This document shows positions 55,325 to 62,925 of a DNA stretch of 64,000 nt, one piece after another (the first letter of the stretch is position 1; the number at the start of each line of letters is the position of its first letter). The translations under genes and the position numbers were made by a program. This DNA is from Halomonas sp. GTDB taxonomy: Bacteria; Pseudomonadota; Gammaproteobacteria; Pseudomonadales; Halomonadaceae. Location: contig NZ_JAFIFK010000006.1 in the NCBI RefSeq assembly GCF_020832045.1, forward strand, positions 62,001 through 126,000, written 5' to 3'. The notes below the pieces were generated by a model, which saw only the letters and a program-made list of their open reading frames with translations, ran no database searches and was not told where the DNA came from.

Positions 55325-56575
55325 ATGGCACTTTACGTACAGAAATTCGGCGGTACCTCGGTGGGCTCCGTGGAGCGCATCAAGGCCGTGGCCGAGAAGG
55401 TCAAAGGCTTCCGCGACGATGGACACCAGATCGTGGTGGTGGTCTCGGCCATGAGCGGCGAGACGAACCGCTTGATCGGCATGGCCAATGAAATCAACGA
55501 CGAGCCCACCCCCCGCGAGATGGATATGCTGGTCTCCACCGGCGAGCAGGTGACCATATCGCTGCTGGCACTGGCCCTGCACAAGCTGGGCGTGCCTGCC
55601 ACTTCCTACACCGGCTCCCAGGTGGGCATTCTCACCGACAGTGCCCACACCAAGGCACGCATCCAGCGCATCGAGACCGACGAGATGCGCGATGACCTGG
55701 ATGAGGGCAAGGTGGTGGTCGTGGCCGGCTTCCAGGGCGTCGACGAGGAAGGCAACATCACCACCCTCGGTCGCGGCGGCTCGGATACCACCGGCGTGGC
55801 GCTGGCGGCGGCCCTCGGCGCCGACGAGTGCCAGATCTATACCGACGTCGACGGTGTCTACACCACCGACCCGCGAGTCTGCTCCAAGGCCCAGCGGCTC
55901 GACACCATCACCGTCGAGGAGATGCTGGAGCTGGCGAGCCTCGGCTCCAAGGTGTTGCAGATCCGCTCGGTGGAGTTTGCCGGCAAGTACAATGTCCCGC
56001 TGCGCGTGCTGTCCAGTTTTCAGGACGGCCCCGGCACCCTGATCGTTGCAGAATCCGACCAAGATGAGGACTCCATGGAAGAACCGCTGATCTCAGGTAT
56101 CGCCTTCACGGCCAACGAGGCCAAGCTGACCCTGCTCAACACGCCGGACGTCCCGGGCGTGGCCTCTCGCATTCTGGGCCCGATCGCCGATGCCAACATC
56201 GAAGTCGATATGATCGTGCAGAACGTGGCGCCGGCCGGCGACTATACCGACTTCACCTTCACCGTGGCCAAGGGCGACTACAAGAAGACGCTCAAGATCC
56301 TCGAAGAACAAGTGATTCCCGATCTGGGCGGTGGTGAGGTGAAAGGCGACGATAACATCGCCAAGGTGTCTTTGGTCGGCGTGGGTATGCGCTCCCATGC
56401 GGGGGTCGCTTCCAAGATGTTCCGCGTGCTGGCTGACGAAAACATCAACATCCGCATGGTTTCCACCTCCGAAATCAAGATTTCGGTCGTCATCGACGAA
56501 AAGCAGATGGAGCTCGCCGTTCGTGCCCTGCATACCGCATTCGGCCTGGACAAAAGCGACATCGAAAGCGCGTAG
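55325..56575 (+). CDS. lysC: Aspartate kinase, alpha subunit (with internal beta start)
   Basis: LysC phosphorylates aspartate at the head of lysine, threonine, methionine (and ectoine) synthesis. The 416 residues comprise the kinase domain ([61 protein letters not shown]) and two ACT regulatory domains. An in-frame ATG with an SD inside the gene should give a separate beta subunit, as in Corynebacterium and Bacillus enzymes. alaS-lysC-csrA order is shared with Pseudomonas. In a halophile flux to ectoine would also pass through this enzyme. Confidence 0.97.
   Translation: MALYVQKFGGTSVGSVERIKAVAEKVKGFRDDGHQIVVVVSAMSGETNRLIGMANEINDEPTPREMDMLVSTGEQVTISLLALALHKLGVPATSYTGSQVGILTDSAHTKARIQRIETDEMRDDLDEGKVVVVAGFQGVDEEGNITTLGRGGSDTTGVALAAALGADECQIYTDVDGVYTTDPRVCSKAQRLDTITVEEMLELASLGSKVLQIRSVEFAGKYNVPLRVLSSFQDGPGTLIVAESDQDEDSMEEPLISGIAFTANEAKLTLLNTPDVPGVASRILGPIADANIEVDMIVQNVAPAGDYTDFTFTVAKGDYKKTLKILEEQVIPDLGGGEVKGDDNIAKVSLVGVGMRSHAGVASKMFRVLADENINIRMVSTSEIKISVVIDEKQMELAVRALHTAFGLDKSDIESA
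56075..56575 (+). CDS. lysC: Aspartate kinase beta subunit, internal in-frame start
   Basis: ATG codon 251 of lysC is preceded by GAGGA at the right distance (GAGGACTCC-ATG). The product of 166 residues would start [21 protein letters not shown] and contain just the two ACT domains. The C. glutamicum beta subunit starts at the equivalent place with MEEAVLTGVA. So an alpha2-beta2 enzyme is likely. Confidence 0.75.
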   Translation: MEEPLISGIAFTANEAKLTLLNTPDVPGVASRILGPIADANIEVDMIVQNVAPAGDYTDFTFTVAKGDYKKTLKILEEQVIPDLGGGEVKGDDNIAKVSLVGVGMRSHAGVASKMFRVLADENINIRMVSTSEIKISVVIDEKQMELAVRALHTAFGLDKSDIESA

Positions 56576-56703
56576 AAAAAAACAGAAATTAACAAGGTAC
56601 GGACGACGTCCTCGGGTAGCTCTTCTACGCTGGGGAAGTCGGGCGCAATGAGTGGCCGGGCTTCCCTTCAACGCTGCCGACGTGTCAAGGTGGGGTTGGG
56701 TGG

Positions 56704-56744
56704 TGGTGCACATTGGTGCACAGTGGTAACAAGTGTTACATAAT
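56704..56744 (+). promoter_or_regulatory. csrA promoter with direct repeats and palindrome
   Basis: TGGTGCACA occurs twice, 10 bases apart (56704-56712 and 56714-56722), then the perfect palindrome GTAACA-AG-TGTTAC (56726-56739) abuts a -10-like CATAAT (56739-56744). The arrangement, one helical turn apart and overlapping the promoter, suggests a regulator site; identity unknown. Confidence 0.5.
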
Positions 56745-56757
56745 GAGAGATCTAAGC

Positions 56758-56803
56758 GTCGATGGGATCGACGTGTATCCCGTTGCAAGTCGTCTGAGAA
56801 GGA
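56758..56803 (+). promoter_or_regulatory. Candidate CsrA sites in the csrA leader
   Basis: A hairpin GTCGAT-GGG-ATCGAC (56758-56772) exposes a GGGA at its top, and a second GGA (56801-56803) is the SD itself (AAGGAGATC). Two GGA sites, one on the SD, are the arrangement used by CsrA to repress its own translation. Confidence 0.5.
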
Positions 56804-56811
56804 GATCAGTC

Positions 56812-57012
56812 ATGCTCATCCTGACCCGCCGAGTCGGAGAAACGCTGATGATCGGCGATGACATCACCGTGACCGTCCTTGGCGTCAAGGGCAATCAGGT
56901 CCGTATAGGCGTGAATGCGCCCAAGGATGTCGCCGTACATCGTGAAGAAATCTATCAACGCATCCAGCGTGAGAAGTCCGATGAAGAAGGAGGCAATAGC
57001 TCACACGGCTAA
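56812..57012 (+). CDS. csrA: Carbon storage regulator CsrA (RsmA)
   Basis: CsrA is a dimeric RNA-binding protein that represses or stabilises mRNAs by binding GGA motifs. The 66 residues start [51 protein letters not shown]; Leu4 and Arg44, which contact RNA, are present. The start after AAGGAG is preferred to an upstream ATG at 56713. Its likely titrating RNA is at 46.6-46.9 kb. It sits between lysC and tRNA-Ser as in Pseudomonas. Confidence 0.98.
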   Translation: MLILTRRVGETLMIGDDITVTVLGVKGNQVRIGVNAPKDVAVHREEIYQRIQREKSDEEGGNSSHG

Positions 57013-57065
57013 TGCCGTGCTGCCTTCGTCTGTTCCGTTATTGAGAAACAAATAACTGAATATGC

Positions 57066-57094
57066 TGGACAATGCGCTGCAGAAACGATAGAGT
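57066..57094 (+). promoter_or_regulatory. Promoter of the tRNA cluster
   Basis: TGGACA (57066-57071, five of six) and TAGAGT (57089-57094, four of six) are 17 bases apart, ending 18 bases before tRNA-Ser. Confidence 0.55.
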
Positions 57095-57112
57095 ATGCGC
57101 CGTGTCGTTGAG

Positions 57113-57205
57113 GGAGAGGTGGCCGAGTGGCTGAAGGCGCTCCCCTGCTAAGGGAGTATGGGGTTTATAGCCCCATCGAGGGTTCGAATCCCTCCCTCTC
57201 CGCCA
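57113..57205 (+). tRNA. tRNA-Ser (anticodon GCU)
   Basis: A 93-nt class II tRNA with acceptor stem GGAGAGG/CCTCTCC, D arm, anticodon loop CTGCTAA (GCU, reads AGC/AGU), a long variable arm (TATGGGG...CCCCATC), T loop TTCGAAT and encoded CCA (57203-57205). Confidence 0.97.
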
Positions 57206-57238
57206 TGCGACACGTAGCCGTTGTGCGAAATGTGATAT

Positions 57239-57315
57239 GCGCCCGTAGCTCAGCTGGATAGAGTACCTGACTACGAATCAGGTGGTCGGAGGTTCGAATC
57301 CTCCCGGGCGCGCCA
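57239..57315 (+). tRNA. tRNA-Arg (anticodon ACG), copy 1
   Basis: A 77-nt tRNA with acceptor GCGCCCG/CGGGCGC, anticodon loop CTACGAA (ACG, read as ICG after editing), T loop TTCGAAT and encoded CCA. It is identical to copy 2, 104 bases downstream. Confidence 0.97.
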
Positions 57316-57419
57316 CGAAGCATGCTGAAGGATCATTTCGATCGTTGGGTCATGGCTCCGGGTGTCACCAAGTTCGATGCAGTGGTGTGAGTCAAAGCAG
57401 GATCCTGGATCTTGCATCA

Positions 57420-57496
57420 GCGCCCGTAGCTCAGCTGGATAGAGTACCTGACTACGAATCAGGTGGTCGGAGGTTCGAATCCTCCCGGGCGCGCCA
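57420..57496 (+). tRNA. tRNA-Arg (anticodon ACG), copy 2
   Basis: Base-for-base identical to copy 1, including the CCA end. Spacers differ, so it is a gene duplication of the tRNA unit. Together they read CGU/CGC/CGA, frequent Arg codons in this GC-rich DNA. Confidence 0.97.
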
Positions 57497-57502
57497 GATA
57501 TC

Positions 57503-57532
57503 GACCCGTCCTCTTTCGAGGGCGGGTCTTTT
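57503..57532 (+). terminator. Terminator of the tRNA cluster
   Basis: An 11-bp stem (GACCCGTCCTC / GAGGGCGGGTC, one G-U) with loop TTTC is followed by TTTT. Confidence 0.88.
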
Positions 57533-57609
57533 GCTTATCGCCTCTGTCTCCGCAGGGGTATGCGAATCGACTGGCCGGATCGGCAGGATGCCGGTGGCGC
57601 GATCGTTTG

Positions 57610-57642
57610 GGTGCTCATCATGACGATGAGCACCTTTTTTTT
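57610..57642 (+). terminator. Second strong terminator after the tRNA cluster
   Basis: A perfect 10-bp stem (GGTGCTCATC / GATGAGCACC), loop ATGAC, then eight Ts. It follows the tRNA terminator by only 77 bases with no gene between, so it is a back-up or ends a short RNA of its own. Confidence 0.9.
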
Positions 57643-57697
57643 GCTCGTCACTTTCTTATACGTCGGATGGCTTTGTGCAATCTAAGGCATGCCCGTC

Positions 57698-58714
57698 TCA
57701 GGCTCGTTCTGCAACCTGGCGGTAAGCCATTGTCTCTTTTTCGCTGAGACCGGCCATTAGTGCATCCAGGTCGTTAATACGTTTCAGAGCATGAAAGCGA
57801 CGTTCGGCTTCGCTATCTCGCTGGCGCATGTGATTGAGCCACTGCTTCACCAGAGAGGTAACAATGCGGCCGGGAAGTGTGGTACGTTGCAATGCAGCAT
57901 ATTCGGCCAGGATGTCGGCACGATGGTGCCATTGGGTGGGGGGGAGCTGCTCGCCGGTATCGAGCCAGTGGCGGATGCGCTGGGCCAGGAGCGGATCGGC
58001 AAGTGCGCCGCGGCCGAGCATGACGTCGCGGCAGCCGGAGAGCGTACGCGCCTTCCAATAGTCCTCGAGACTCCAGATATCGCCGTTGGCCACGACGGGT
58101 ATGCCGAGGTGCCTGCGGATGCGTCCGATCCACTCCCAGTGCGCCGGAGGACGATATCCCTCGTCGCGGGTTCGCGCGTGCACGACGAGCTGTGTTGCCC
58201 CGCCGTCCTCCGCCGCCTTGGCGCAGTCGAGTGCCAGGCGCCGATGGGAAAAGCCGAGGCGGATCTTGGCAGTGACCGGAATCTGGCTTCCCACGGCTCG
58301 GTGGACGGCCGCAACGGCGGCATGGACGCGGCGAGGGTCGCGTAACAGCGAAGCGCCCCCGTCGTGACGGTTGACCAGCTTTGCCGGGCAGCCGAAGTTG
58401 AGATCGATGGCGCTGGCGCCCAGCTCTCTGGCCTGCTCGGCGTTGGCCGCCAAGGCAGCTGGTTCGCTGCCGAGCAGCTGAAGGACCACGGGAACGCCCG
58501 AGGGCGTTCGTACCCGTGTGGCAAGCTCGGGGCAGTGGCGCAGGAAGACTTTCGGCGGCAGTCGGGCATCGACCACGCGGACGAACTCCGTTACCGCCCA
58601 GTCGAAGCCGGGGTGGCGGGTAAGGAGGTCGCGGGCATGGGCATCGATCACGCCTTCCATGGGCGCGAGACCGATCCTACCTTGTAGTAAAACAACAACG
58701 CTGGCTTCCACCAT
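57698..58714 (-). CDS. dusC: tRNA-dihydrouridine(16) synthase, DusC-type
   Basis: This FMN enzyme reduces uridine in the tRNA D loop. The 338 residues have LAPMEGVIDAHARDLL, the catalytic Cys in DLNFGCPAKLVNRHDGGASLL, VTAKIRLGF, LVVHARTRDEGYRPPAHWEWI, VVANGDIWS and DVMLGRGALADP. The motifs AKLVNRHDGGA and WS...C fit DusC better than DusA or DusB. ATG 58714 is chosen; an ATG six codons earlier is possible and neither has a clear SD. It is adjacent to three tRNA genes that carry D loops. Confidence 0.9.
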   Translation of the reverse strand: MVEASVVVLLQGRIGLAPMEGVIDAHARDLLTRHPGFDWAVTEFVRVVDARLPPKVFLRHCPELATRVRTPSGVPVVLQLLGSEPAALAANAEQARELGASAIDLNFGCPAKLVNRHDGGASLLRDPRRVHAAVAAVHRAVGSQIPVTAKIRLGFSHRRLALDCAKAAEDGGATQLVVHARTRDEGYRPPAHWEWIGRIRRHLGIPVVANGDIWSLEDYWKARTLSGCRDVMLGRGALADPLLAQRIRHWLDTGEQLPPTQWHHRADILAEYAALQRTTLPGRIVTSLVKQWLNHMRQRDSEAERRFHALKRINDLDALMAGLSEKETMAYRQVAERA

Positions 58715-58828
58715 GGGGTGCTTGCAATTCATTCAGAGTGTGGCAGTTTATATGGCCAACTTTTTTACGATTGGCGACATGTTTGCGGCAGTTAGTTAAC
58801 AAGTCGTGCAGAATGAGGGAGAGCAATC

Positions 58829-59086
58829 ATGCAGGATCAGCAGTTGCTGCTCGACGGCCTTGCCCTGATGGGCGTTGGTATGGGGTTCGTTTTTGTTTTT
58901 CTTACCATCCTCGTGCTGACCACCACCCTGATGTCGCTGGTGGTGCGCCGCCTGTCCCCGACCCCGGCTCCCTCGGCCCCGGTGTCGTCTCCGACATCTC
59001 CAATCAAGCCTAAAAGCGATGACGCCGAACTCATGGCCGTCATCAGCGCCGCCGTACATCGCTATCGCCGCCGCCATCGCCGCTGA
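58829..59086 (+). CDS. oadG: Oxaloacetate decarboxylase gamma subunit
   Basis: OadG is a small membrane protein that holds the alpha and beta subunits together and binds zinc at its C-terminus. The 85 residues have one membrane helix (MGVGMGFVFVFLTILVLTTTLMSLVV), a Pro-rich linker and AELMAVISAAVHRYRRRHRR, the His/Arg-rich end typical of the family. SD GAGGGAGAGCAATC precedes it. First gene of oadGAB. Confidence 0.93.
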   Translation: MQDQQLLLDGLALMGVGMGFVFVFLTILVLTTTLMSLVVRRLSPTPAPSAPVSSPTSPIKPKSDDAELMAVISAAVHRYRRRHRR

Positions 59087-59140
59087 GCGGCACGGGCGAG
59101 CCATATTACTACACAACACGCTATTCACGGGGTCATCTTC

Positions 59141-60979
59141 ATGAGTGAGACCAATCGCCCGCTGGGCATCACCGACGTTGTCCTGCGCGACGCCCACCAG
59201 TCGCTGTTCGCCACCCGGATGCGGCTCGACGACATGCTGCCGATTGCCGAGAAACTCGATCGGGTCGGCTTCTGGTCGCTTGAGTCCTGGGGCGGCGCCA
59301 CATTCGACGCCTGTATCCGCTACCTCGGAGAGGATCCGTGGGAGCGGATACGGGCGTTGAAGGAGGCGATGCCCAATACCCCGCAGCAGATGCTGCTGCG
59401 AGGCCAGAACCTGCTTGGCTACCGCCACTATGCCGACGACGTAGTGGATCGCTTCGTCGAGCGCGCCAAAACCAACGGCGTGGACGTGTTCCGAGTATTC
59501 GACGCCATGAACGACCCGCGTAACTTGGAGCGGGCCATCAAGGCCGTGCGTGACGTGGGCGGCCACGCGCAGGGCACCATCTCCTACACCGTGAGTCCGG
59601 TGCACACGCTGGACAGTTGGGTGGAGTTGGCCGAGACCATCGCCGACATGGGGGCCGACTCCCTGGCGATCAAGGACATGGCCGGCCTGCTGGCACCCTA
59701 CGATGCATATGAGTTGGTCTCGCGCCTGAAGAAGGTTCTGTCCATCCCGATCCACATGCAGTGCCATGCCACCACGGGCATGTCTACCGCCACCATCCTC
59801 AAGGCGGTCGAGGCAGGCATCGATAACGTCGATACCGCCATCTCCTCGATGTCAATGACCTATGGTCACAGCCCGACCGAATCGGTAGTGGCGATCCTCA
59901 AGGGCACCCAGCGCGATACCAATCTCGATCTCGAACTGCTCGAGGAGATTGCCGGCTATTTTCGCGAGGTGCGCAAGAAGTACGCCGCCTTCGAGGGTTC
60001 ACTGAAGGGTATCGACTCGCGCATCCTGGTGGCTCAGGTGCCGGGCGGCATGCTCACCAATATGGAAGGTCAGCTCAAGGAGCAGGGAGCCGGCGACAAG
60101 CTCGACGACGTTCTCCTTGAAATTCCTCGCGTTCGTGAGGACCTGGGCTTCATCCCGCTGGTCACGCCCACGTCGCAGATCGTCGGCACCCAGGCGGTAA
60201 TGAACGTGATGATGGGCGAACGCTACAAGTCGATCTCGAAGGAAGTGCAGGCGCTGCTTAAGGGCGAGTATGGCGCTGCGCCGGCTCCCTTGAACAAAGA
60301 GCTGCAGAATCGTGTGCTCGAGGGTGGCGAGCCCATCACTTGCCGCCCCGCCGATCTGCTCGAGGCCGAAATGGAGCGCCTTGCCAGCGAGCTCAAGGAA
60401 AAGGCCAAGACCGAGGGCGTGCGGCTTGCCGAGGGCGAACGCGTGATCGATGACGTACTGACCTACGCCCTGTTCCCGCAGATTGGCCTCAAGTTCCTCA
60501 AGAACCGCGACAACCCCGAGGCTTTCGAGCCGGTGCCTCAGGCCCCGGAGCAGGGAGGCGCCAGCGCCAACCTGCCCGTCGCGTCCAAGCAGGGCGGCGC
60601 CGTGGCCAAGCCCACGGACAGTGTGCCTGCCGGCCCCGAAACGTACACGGTTACAGTCAACGGTAAGCAGTACGTGGTCGAGGTTGCCGAGGGTGGCGAG
60701 ATCGGCAGCGTGACGCAGCCGGCCGGGCAAGCGGCTGCGCAGCCTGCCGAAAGCGCTCCGGCCTCCAGCGGCGAGGCAATCGCTGCACCGTTGGCGGGGA
60801 ACATCTTCAAGGTCAACGTGCGCCCTGGCGACAGCGTCAAGGAAGGCGATGTGGTGATCATCCTCGAAGCGATGAAGATGGAAACCGAAGTGCGGGCCGC
60901 CACTGGTGGCACCGTTTCCGAGGTCTTGGTCGGTGAGGGCGACAGCGTCTCCGTCGGCGACACCCTGATCGTGCTCTAA
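59141..60979 (+). CDS. oadA: Oxaloacetate decarboxylase alpha subunit
   Basis: OadA transfers CO2 from oxaloacetate to biotin in the cytoplasm. The 612 residues include the HMGL-like carboxyltransferase domain ([54 protein letters not shown] with metal His), the conserved association domain, a Pro/Ala-rich linker at about 470-535, and the biotinyl domain with EAMKMETEV (biotin Lys). It starts 54 bases after oadG. In reverse sense the fold is shared with pyruvate carboxylase, but oadB next to it settles the call. Confidence 0.96.
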   Translation: MSETNRPLGITDVVLRDAHQSLFATRMRLDDMLPIAEKLDRVGFWSLESWGGATFDACIRYLGEDPWERIRALKEAMPNTPQQMLLRGQNLLGYRHYADDVVDRFVERAKTNGVDVFRVFDAMNDPRNLERAIKAVRDVGGHAQGTISYTVSPVHTLDSWVELAETIADMGADSLAIKDMAGLLAPYDAYELVSRLKKVLSIPIHMQCHATTGMSTATILKAVEAGIDNVDTAISSMSMTYGHSPTESVVAILKGTQRDTNLDLELLEEIAGYFREVRKKYAAFEGSLKGIDSRILVAQVPGGMLTNMEGQLKEQGAGDKLDDVLLEIPRVREDLGFIPLVTPTSQIVGTQAVMNVMMGERYKSISKEVQALLKGEYGAAPAPLNKELQNRVLEGGEPITCRPADLLEAEMERLASELKEKAKTEGVRLAEGERVIDDVLTYALFPQIGLKFLKNRDNPEAFEPVPQAPEQGGASANLPVASKQGGAVAKPTDSVPAGPETYTVTVNGKQYVVEVAEGGEIGSVTQPAGQAAAQPAESAPASSGEAIAAPLAGNIFKVNVRPGDSVKEGDVVIILEAMKMETEVRAATGGTVSEVLVGEGDSVSVGDTLIVL

Positions 60980-60990
60980 GGATCTCTATC

Positions 60991-62313
60991 ATGGATAAGC
61001 TATTGACCCTGTGGGAGGGTTCGGGCCTCTATAACCTGACCTTGGGTCAGGCGGTCATGATCCTGGTAGGCCTGGGGTTGCTCTATCTCGCCATCCACAA
61101 GAAGTTCGAGCCGCTGCTGCTGGTGCCGATCGGCTTCGGCGGGATACTGGCCAACATACCCGAGGCGGGGCTTGCCATCTCGGCGCTGGATCAAGCCATC
61201 GAGGTGGCCCGCCCGGCGGTGCTGCAGCAAGTCGCCATGGCACTGGGTGCGACGCTCGATCCGCTGGCCGGCGAGGAAGCTTGGCGCGCCACTTTGCGGG
61301 CGCTGGTCGACAACGGTGCCGCGCCGGATCAGATCCGCGCTGCACGAGACGTAGCAATGAACGTCGGCTACGGCGACGGCTTGCTGTATGTCTTCTATTC
61401 CGTCGCCGTCGCCTCTGGCATTGCACCGCTGCTGATCTTCATGGGCGTCGGGGCGATGACAGACTTCGGCCCCCTGCTGGCCAATCCGCGCACCCTGTTC
61501 CTGGGAGCGGCAGCGCAATTCGGCATCTTTGCCACCCTGTTCGGCGCGGTAGGCATGTCGGCCCTGGGCTGGATGGACTTCTCCCTGGAGCAGGCAGCCG
61601 CCATCGGCATTATCGGTGGCGCCGACGGTCCGACCTCAATCTATGTCTCGAGCGTGCTGGCCCCGGAGCTGCTCGGCGCCATCGCGGTGGCGGCCTATGC
61701 CTATATGGCATTGGTGCCGATGCTCCAGCCGCCGATCATGAAGCTACTCACCACCCGCAAGGAACGCGAGATCACCATGACCCAGCTGCGGCCGGTCTCC
61801 AAGCTGGAAAAAATCGTCTTTCCGCTTGCGCTGCTTATGCTGGTCGCCCTGTTCTTGCCGGATGCCGCGCCGCTGCTAGGCATGTTTTGCTTCGGCAACC
61901 TGATGCGCGAGTGCGGCGTGGTGGAACGCTTGACCGATACGGCCCAGAACGCGCTGATCAATATCGTCACCATCGTGCTTGGGCTGGCCGTGGGGTCGCG
62001 ACTGATGGCCGAAACCTTCCTGGCCGTCGAAACGCTGGGCATCATGGCGCTGGGTATGGTGGCCTTCGCCATCGGCACTGCAGCGGGGGTGCTCATGGCC
62101 AAGCTGATGAACCTCATGAGCCGCATGCCCATCAACCCGCTGATCGGGGCGGCCGGGGTATCGGCAGTGCCCATGGCGGCCAGGGTAGCTAATAAAGTGG
62201 GGCTGGAGTCGAACCCCCACAACTTCCTGTTGATGCATGCCATGGGGCCCAATGTGGCCGGGGTGATCGGGTCGGCGGTAGCGGCGGGGGTGATGATCAA
62301 GTACTTGGGCTAA
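60991..62313 (+). CDS. oadB: Oxaloacetate decarboxylase beta subunit, Na+ pump
   Basis: OadB decarboxylates carboxybiotin and exports Na+. The 440 residues are strongly hydrophobic, with about nine to ten membrane segments. Signatures include [37 protein letters not shown], the re-entrant Na+-site loop [16 protein letters not shown] with the essential Asp, and [19 protein letters not shown]. The 11-base gap after oadA and a strong terminator define the operon. The pump gives a Na+ gradient from gluconeogenic or citrate-derived oxaloacetate, useful in a salt-loving cell. Confidence 0.96.
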   Translation: MDKLLTLWEGSGLYNLTLGQAVMILVGLGLLYLAIHKKFEPLLLVPIGFGGILANIPEAGLAISALDQAIEVARPAVLQQVAMALGATLDPLAGEEAWRATLRALVDNGAAPDQIRAARDVAMNVGYGDGLLYVFYSVAVASGIAPLLIFMGVGAMTDFGPLLANPRTLFLGAAAQFGIFATLFGAVGMSALGWMDFSLEQAAAIGIIGGADGPTSIYVSSVLAPELLGAIAVAAYAYMALVPMLQPPIMKLLTTRKEREITMTQLRPVSKLEKIVFPLALLMLVALFLPDAAPLLGMFCFGNLMRECGVVERLTDTAQNALINIVTIVLGLAVGSRLMAETFLAVETLGIMALGMVAFAIGTAAGVLMAKLMNLMSRMPINPLIGAAGVSAVPMAARVANKVGLESNPHNFLLMHAMGPNVAGVIGSAVAAGVMIKYLG

Positions 62314-62328
62314 CGGCAGCCCTGACAC

Positions 62329-62366
62329 AAAACGCCCACCGGTGGGGTACTGCCGGTGGGCGTTTT
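62329..62366. terminator. oadGAB terminator
   Basis: A perfect 14-bp stem (AAAACGCCCACCGG / CCGGTGGGCGTTTT) with a 10-nt loop serves the oad operon and, on the other strand, the ferredoxin gene. Confidence 0.92.
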
Positions 62367-62389
62367 GCTTGGTCTATCCGTCCATCCAG

Positions 62390-62731
62390 TCACGACGTAG
62401 TGACACTACCGGATCGGCTGTTGGTGCCCGCAGCAGAGGGACTTTCCTGAGCCAGTTCGAGATCTTCTTCCACCCATAGCTGGCAGGCGAGTCGGTAACC
62501 CTCTTCGAGCCGTCCCCCGAGCATTTTCTTCTCTTTCCAGTTGGGCTCCGGCAGCGACTCGCCACCCTTGACCACTTTGCACATGCACTTGGCACATTTA
62601 CCCATACCACAGCCGTAGCTCAGGTGAGGGTAAGGAAACTGGCGGATTCCGGCACGTACGACCAGATTGGTGTTGGGCTGGACTTCGCCTTCGAAGATCT
62701 CGCCGTTCTTGTGAATCTTGATCAGGGGCAT
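62390..62731 (-). CDS. 2Fe-2S plant-type ferredoxin
   Basis: The 113 residues carry the plant-type cluster ligands in YGCGMGKCAKCMCKV (Cys-x4-Cys-x2-Cys) and the fourth Cys in RLACQLW about 30 residues later. The N-terminus reads PLIKIHKNGEIFEGEVQPNTNLV, and the tail is Ser-rich and probably disordered. Such ferredoxins donate electrons to oxygenases or reductases; the partner is not in this window. An in-frame GTG three codons upstream is possible. A palindromic operator lies in its promoter region. Confidence 0.85.
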   Translation of the reverse strand: MPLIKIHKNGEIFEGEVQPNTNLVVRAGIRQFPYPHLSYGCGMGKCAKCMCKVVKGGESLPEPNWKEKKMLGGRLEEGYRLACQLWVEEDLELAQESPSAAGTNSRSGSVTTS

Positions 62732-62796
62732 GGCAATCACCTGCTCTCATTTATCGTCAGTTCGTGCATCGCTTCTGGCTGCACGGCGGCTGCGCT

Positions 62797-62827
62797 ATCT
62801 TATGGCATATGGTATACCATGTGCCAT
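62797..62827 (-). promoter_or_regulatory. 26-bp palindromic operator in the ferredoxin promoter
   Basis: The core ATGGTATACCAT (62809-62820) is a perfect palindrome flanked by ATGGCAT and GTGCCAT, which extend it to 62802-62827 with one mismatch pair. On the minus strand it fills the spacer between TGGCAC (62826-62821) and a -10-like TAAGAT (62802-62797). TGGTATACCA is the core of sites for GntR regulators of the FadR/UxuR type, so repression by such a protein is inferred. Confidence 0.7.
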
Positions 62828-62876
62828 TTAATCGATTTCGTCAACCCACACTTTCACCATCATAGACCTGATAAGA

Positions 62877-62901
62877 GACACCCCGGCCTGGCCGGGGTGT
62901 C
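62877..62901 (-). terminator. Hairpin after the permease gene
   Basis: An 11-bp perfect stem (GACACCCCGGC / GCCGGGGTGTC) with loop CTG lies 25 bases after the permease stop. The T run is poor. Confidence 0.7.
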
Positions 62902-62925
62902 GTCTCGAGGTTTAGCTTGGTATCG

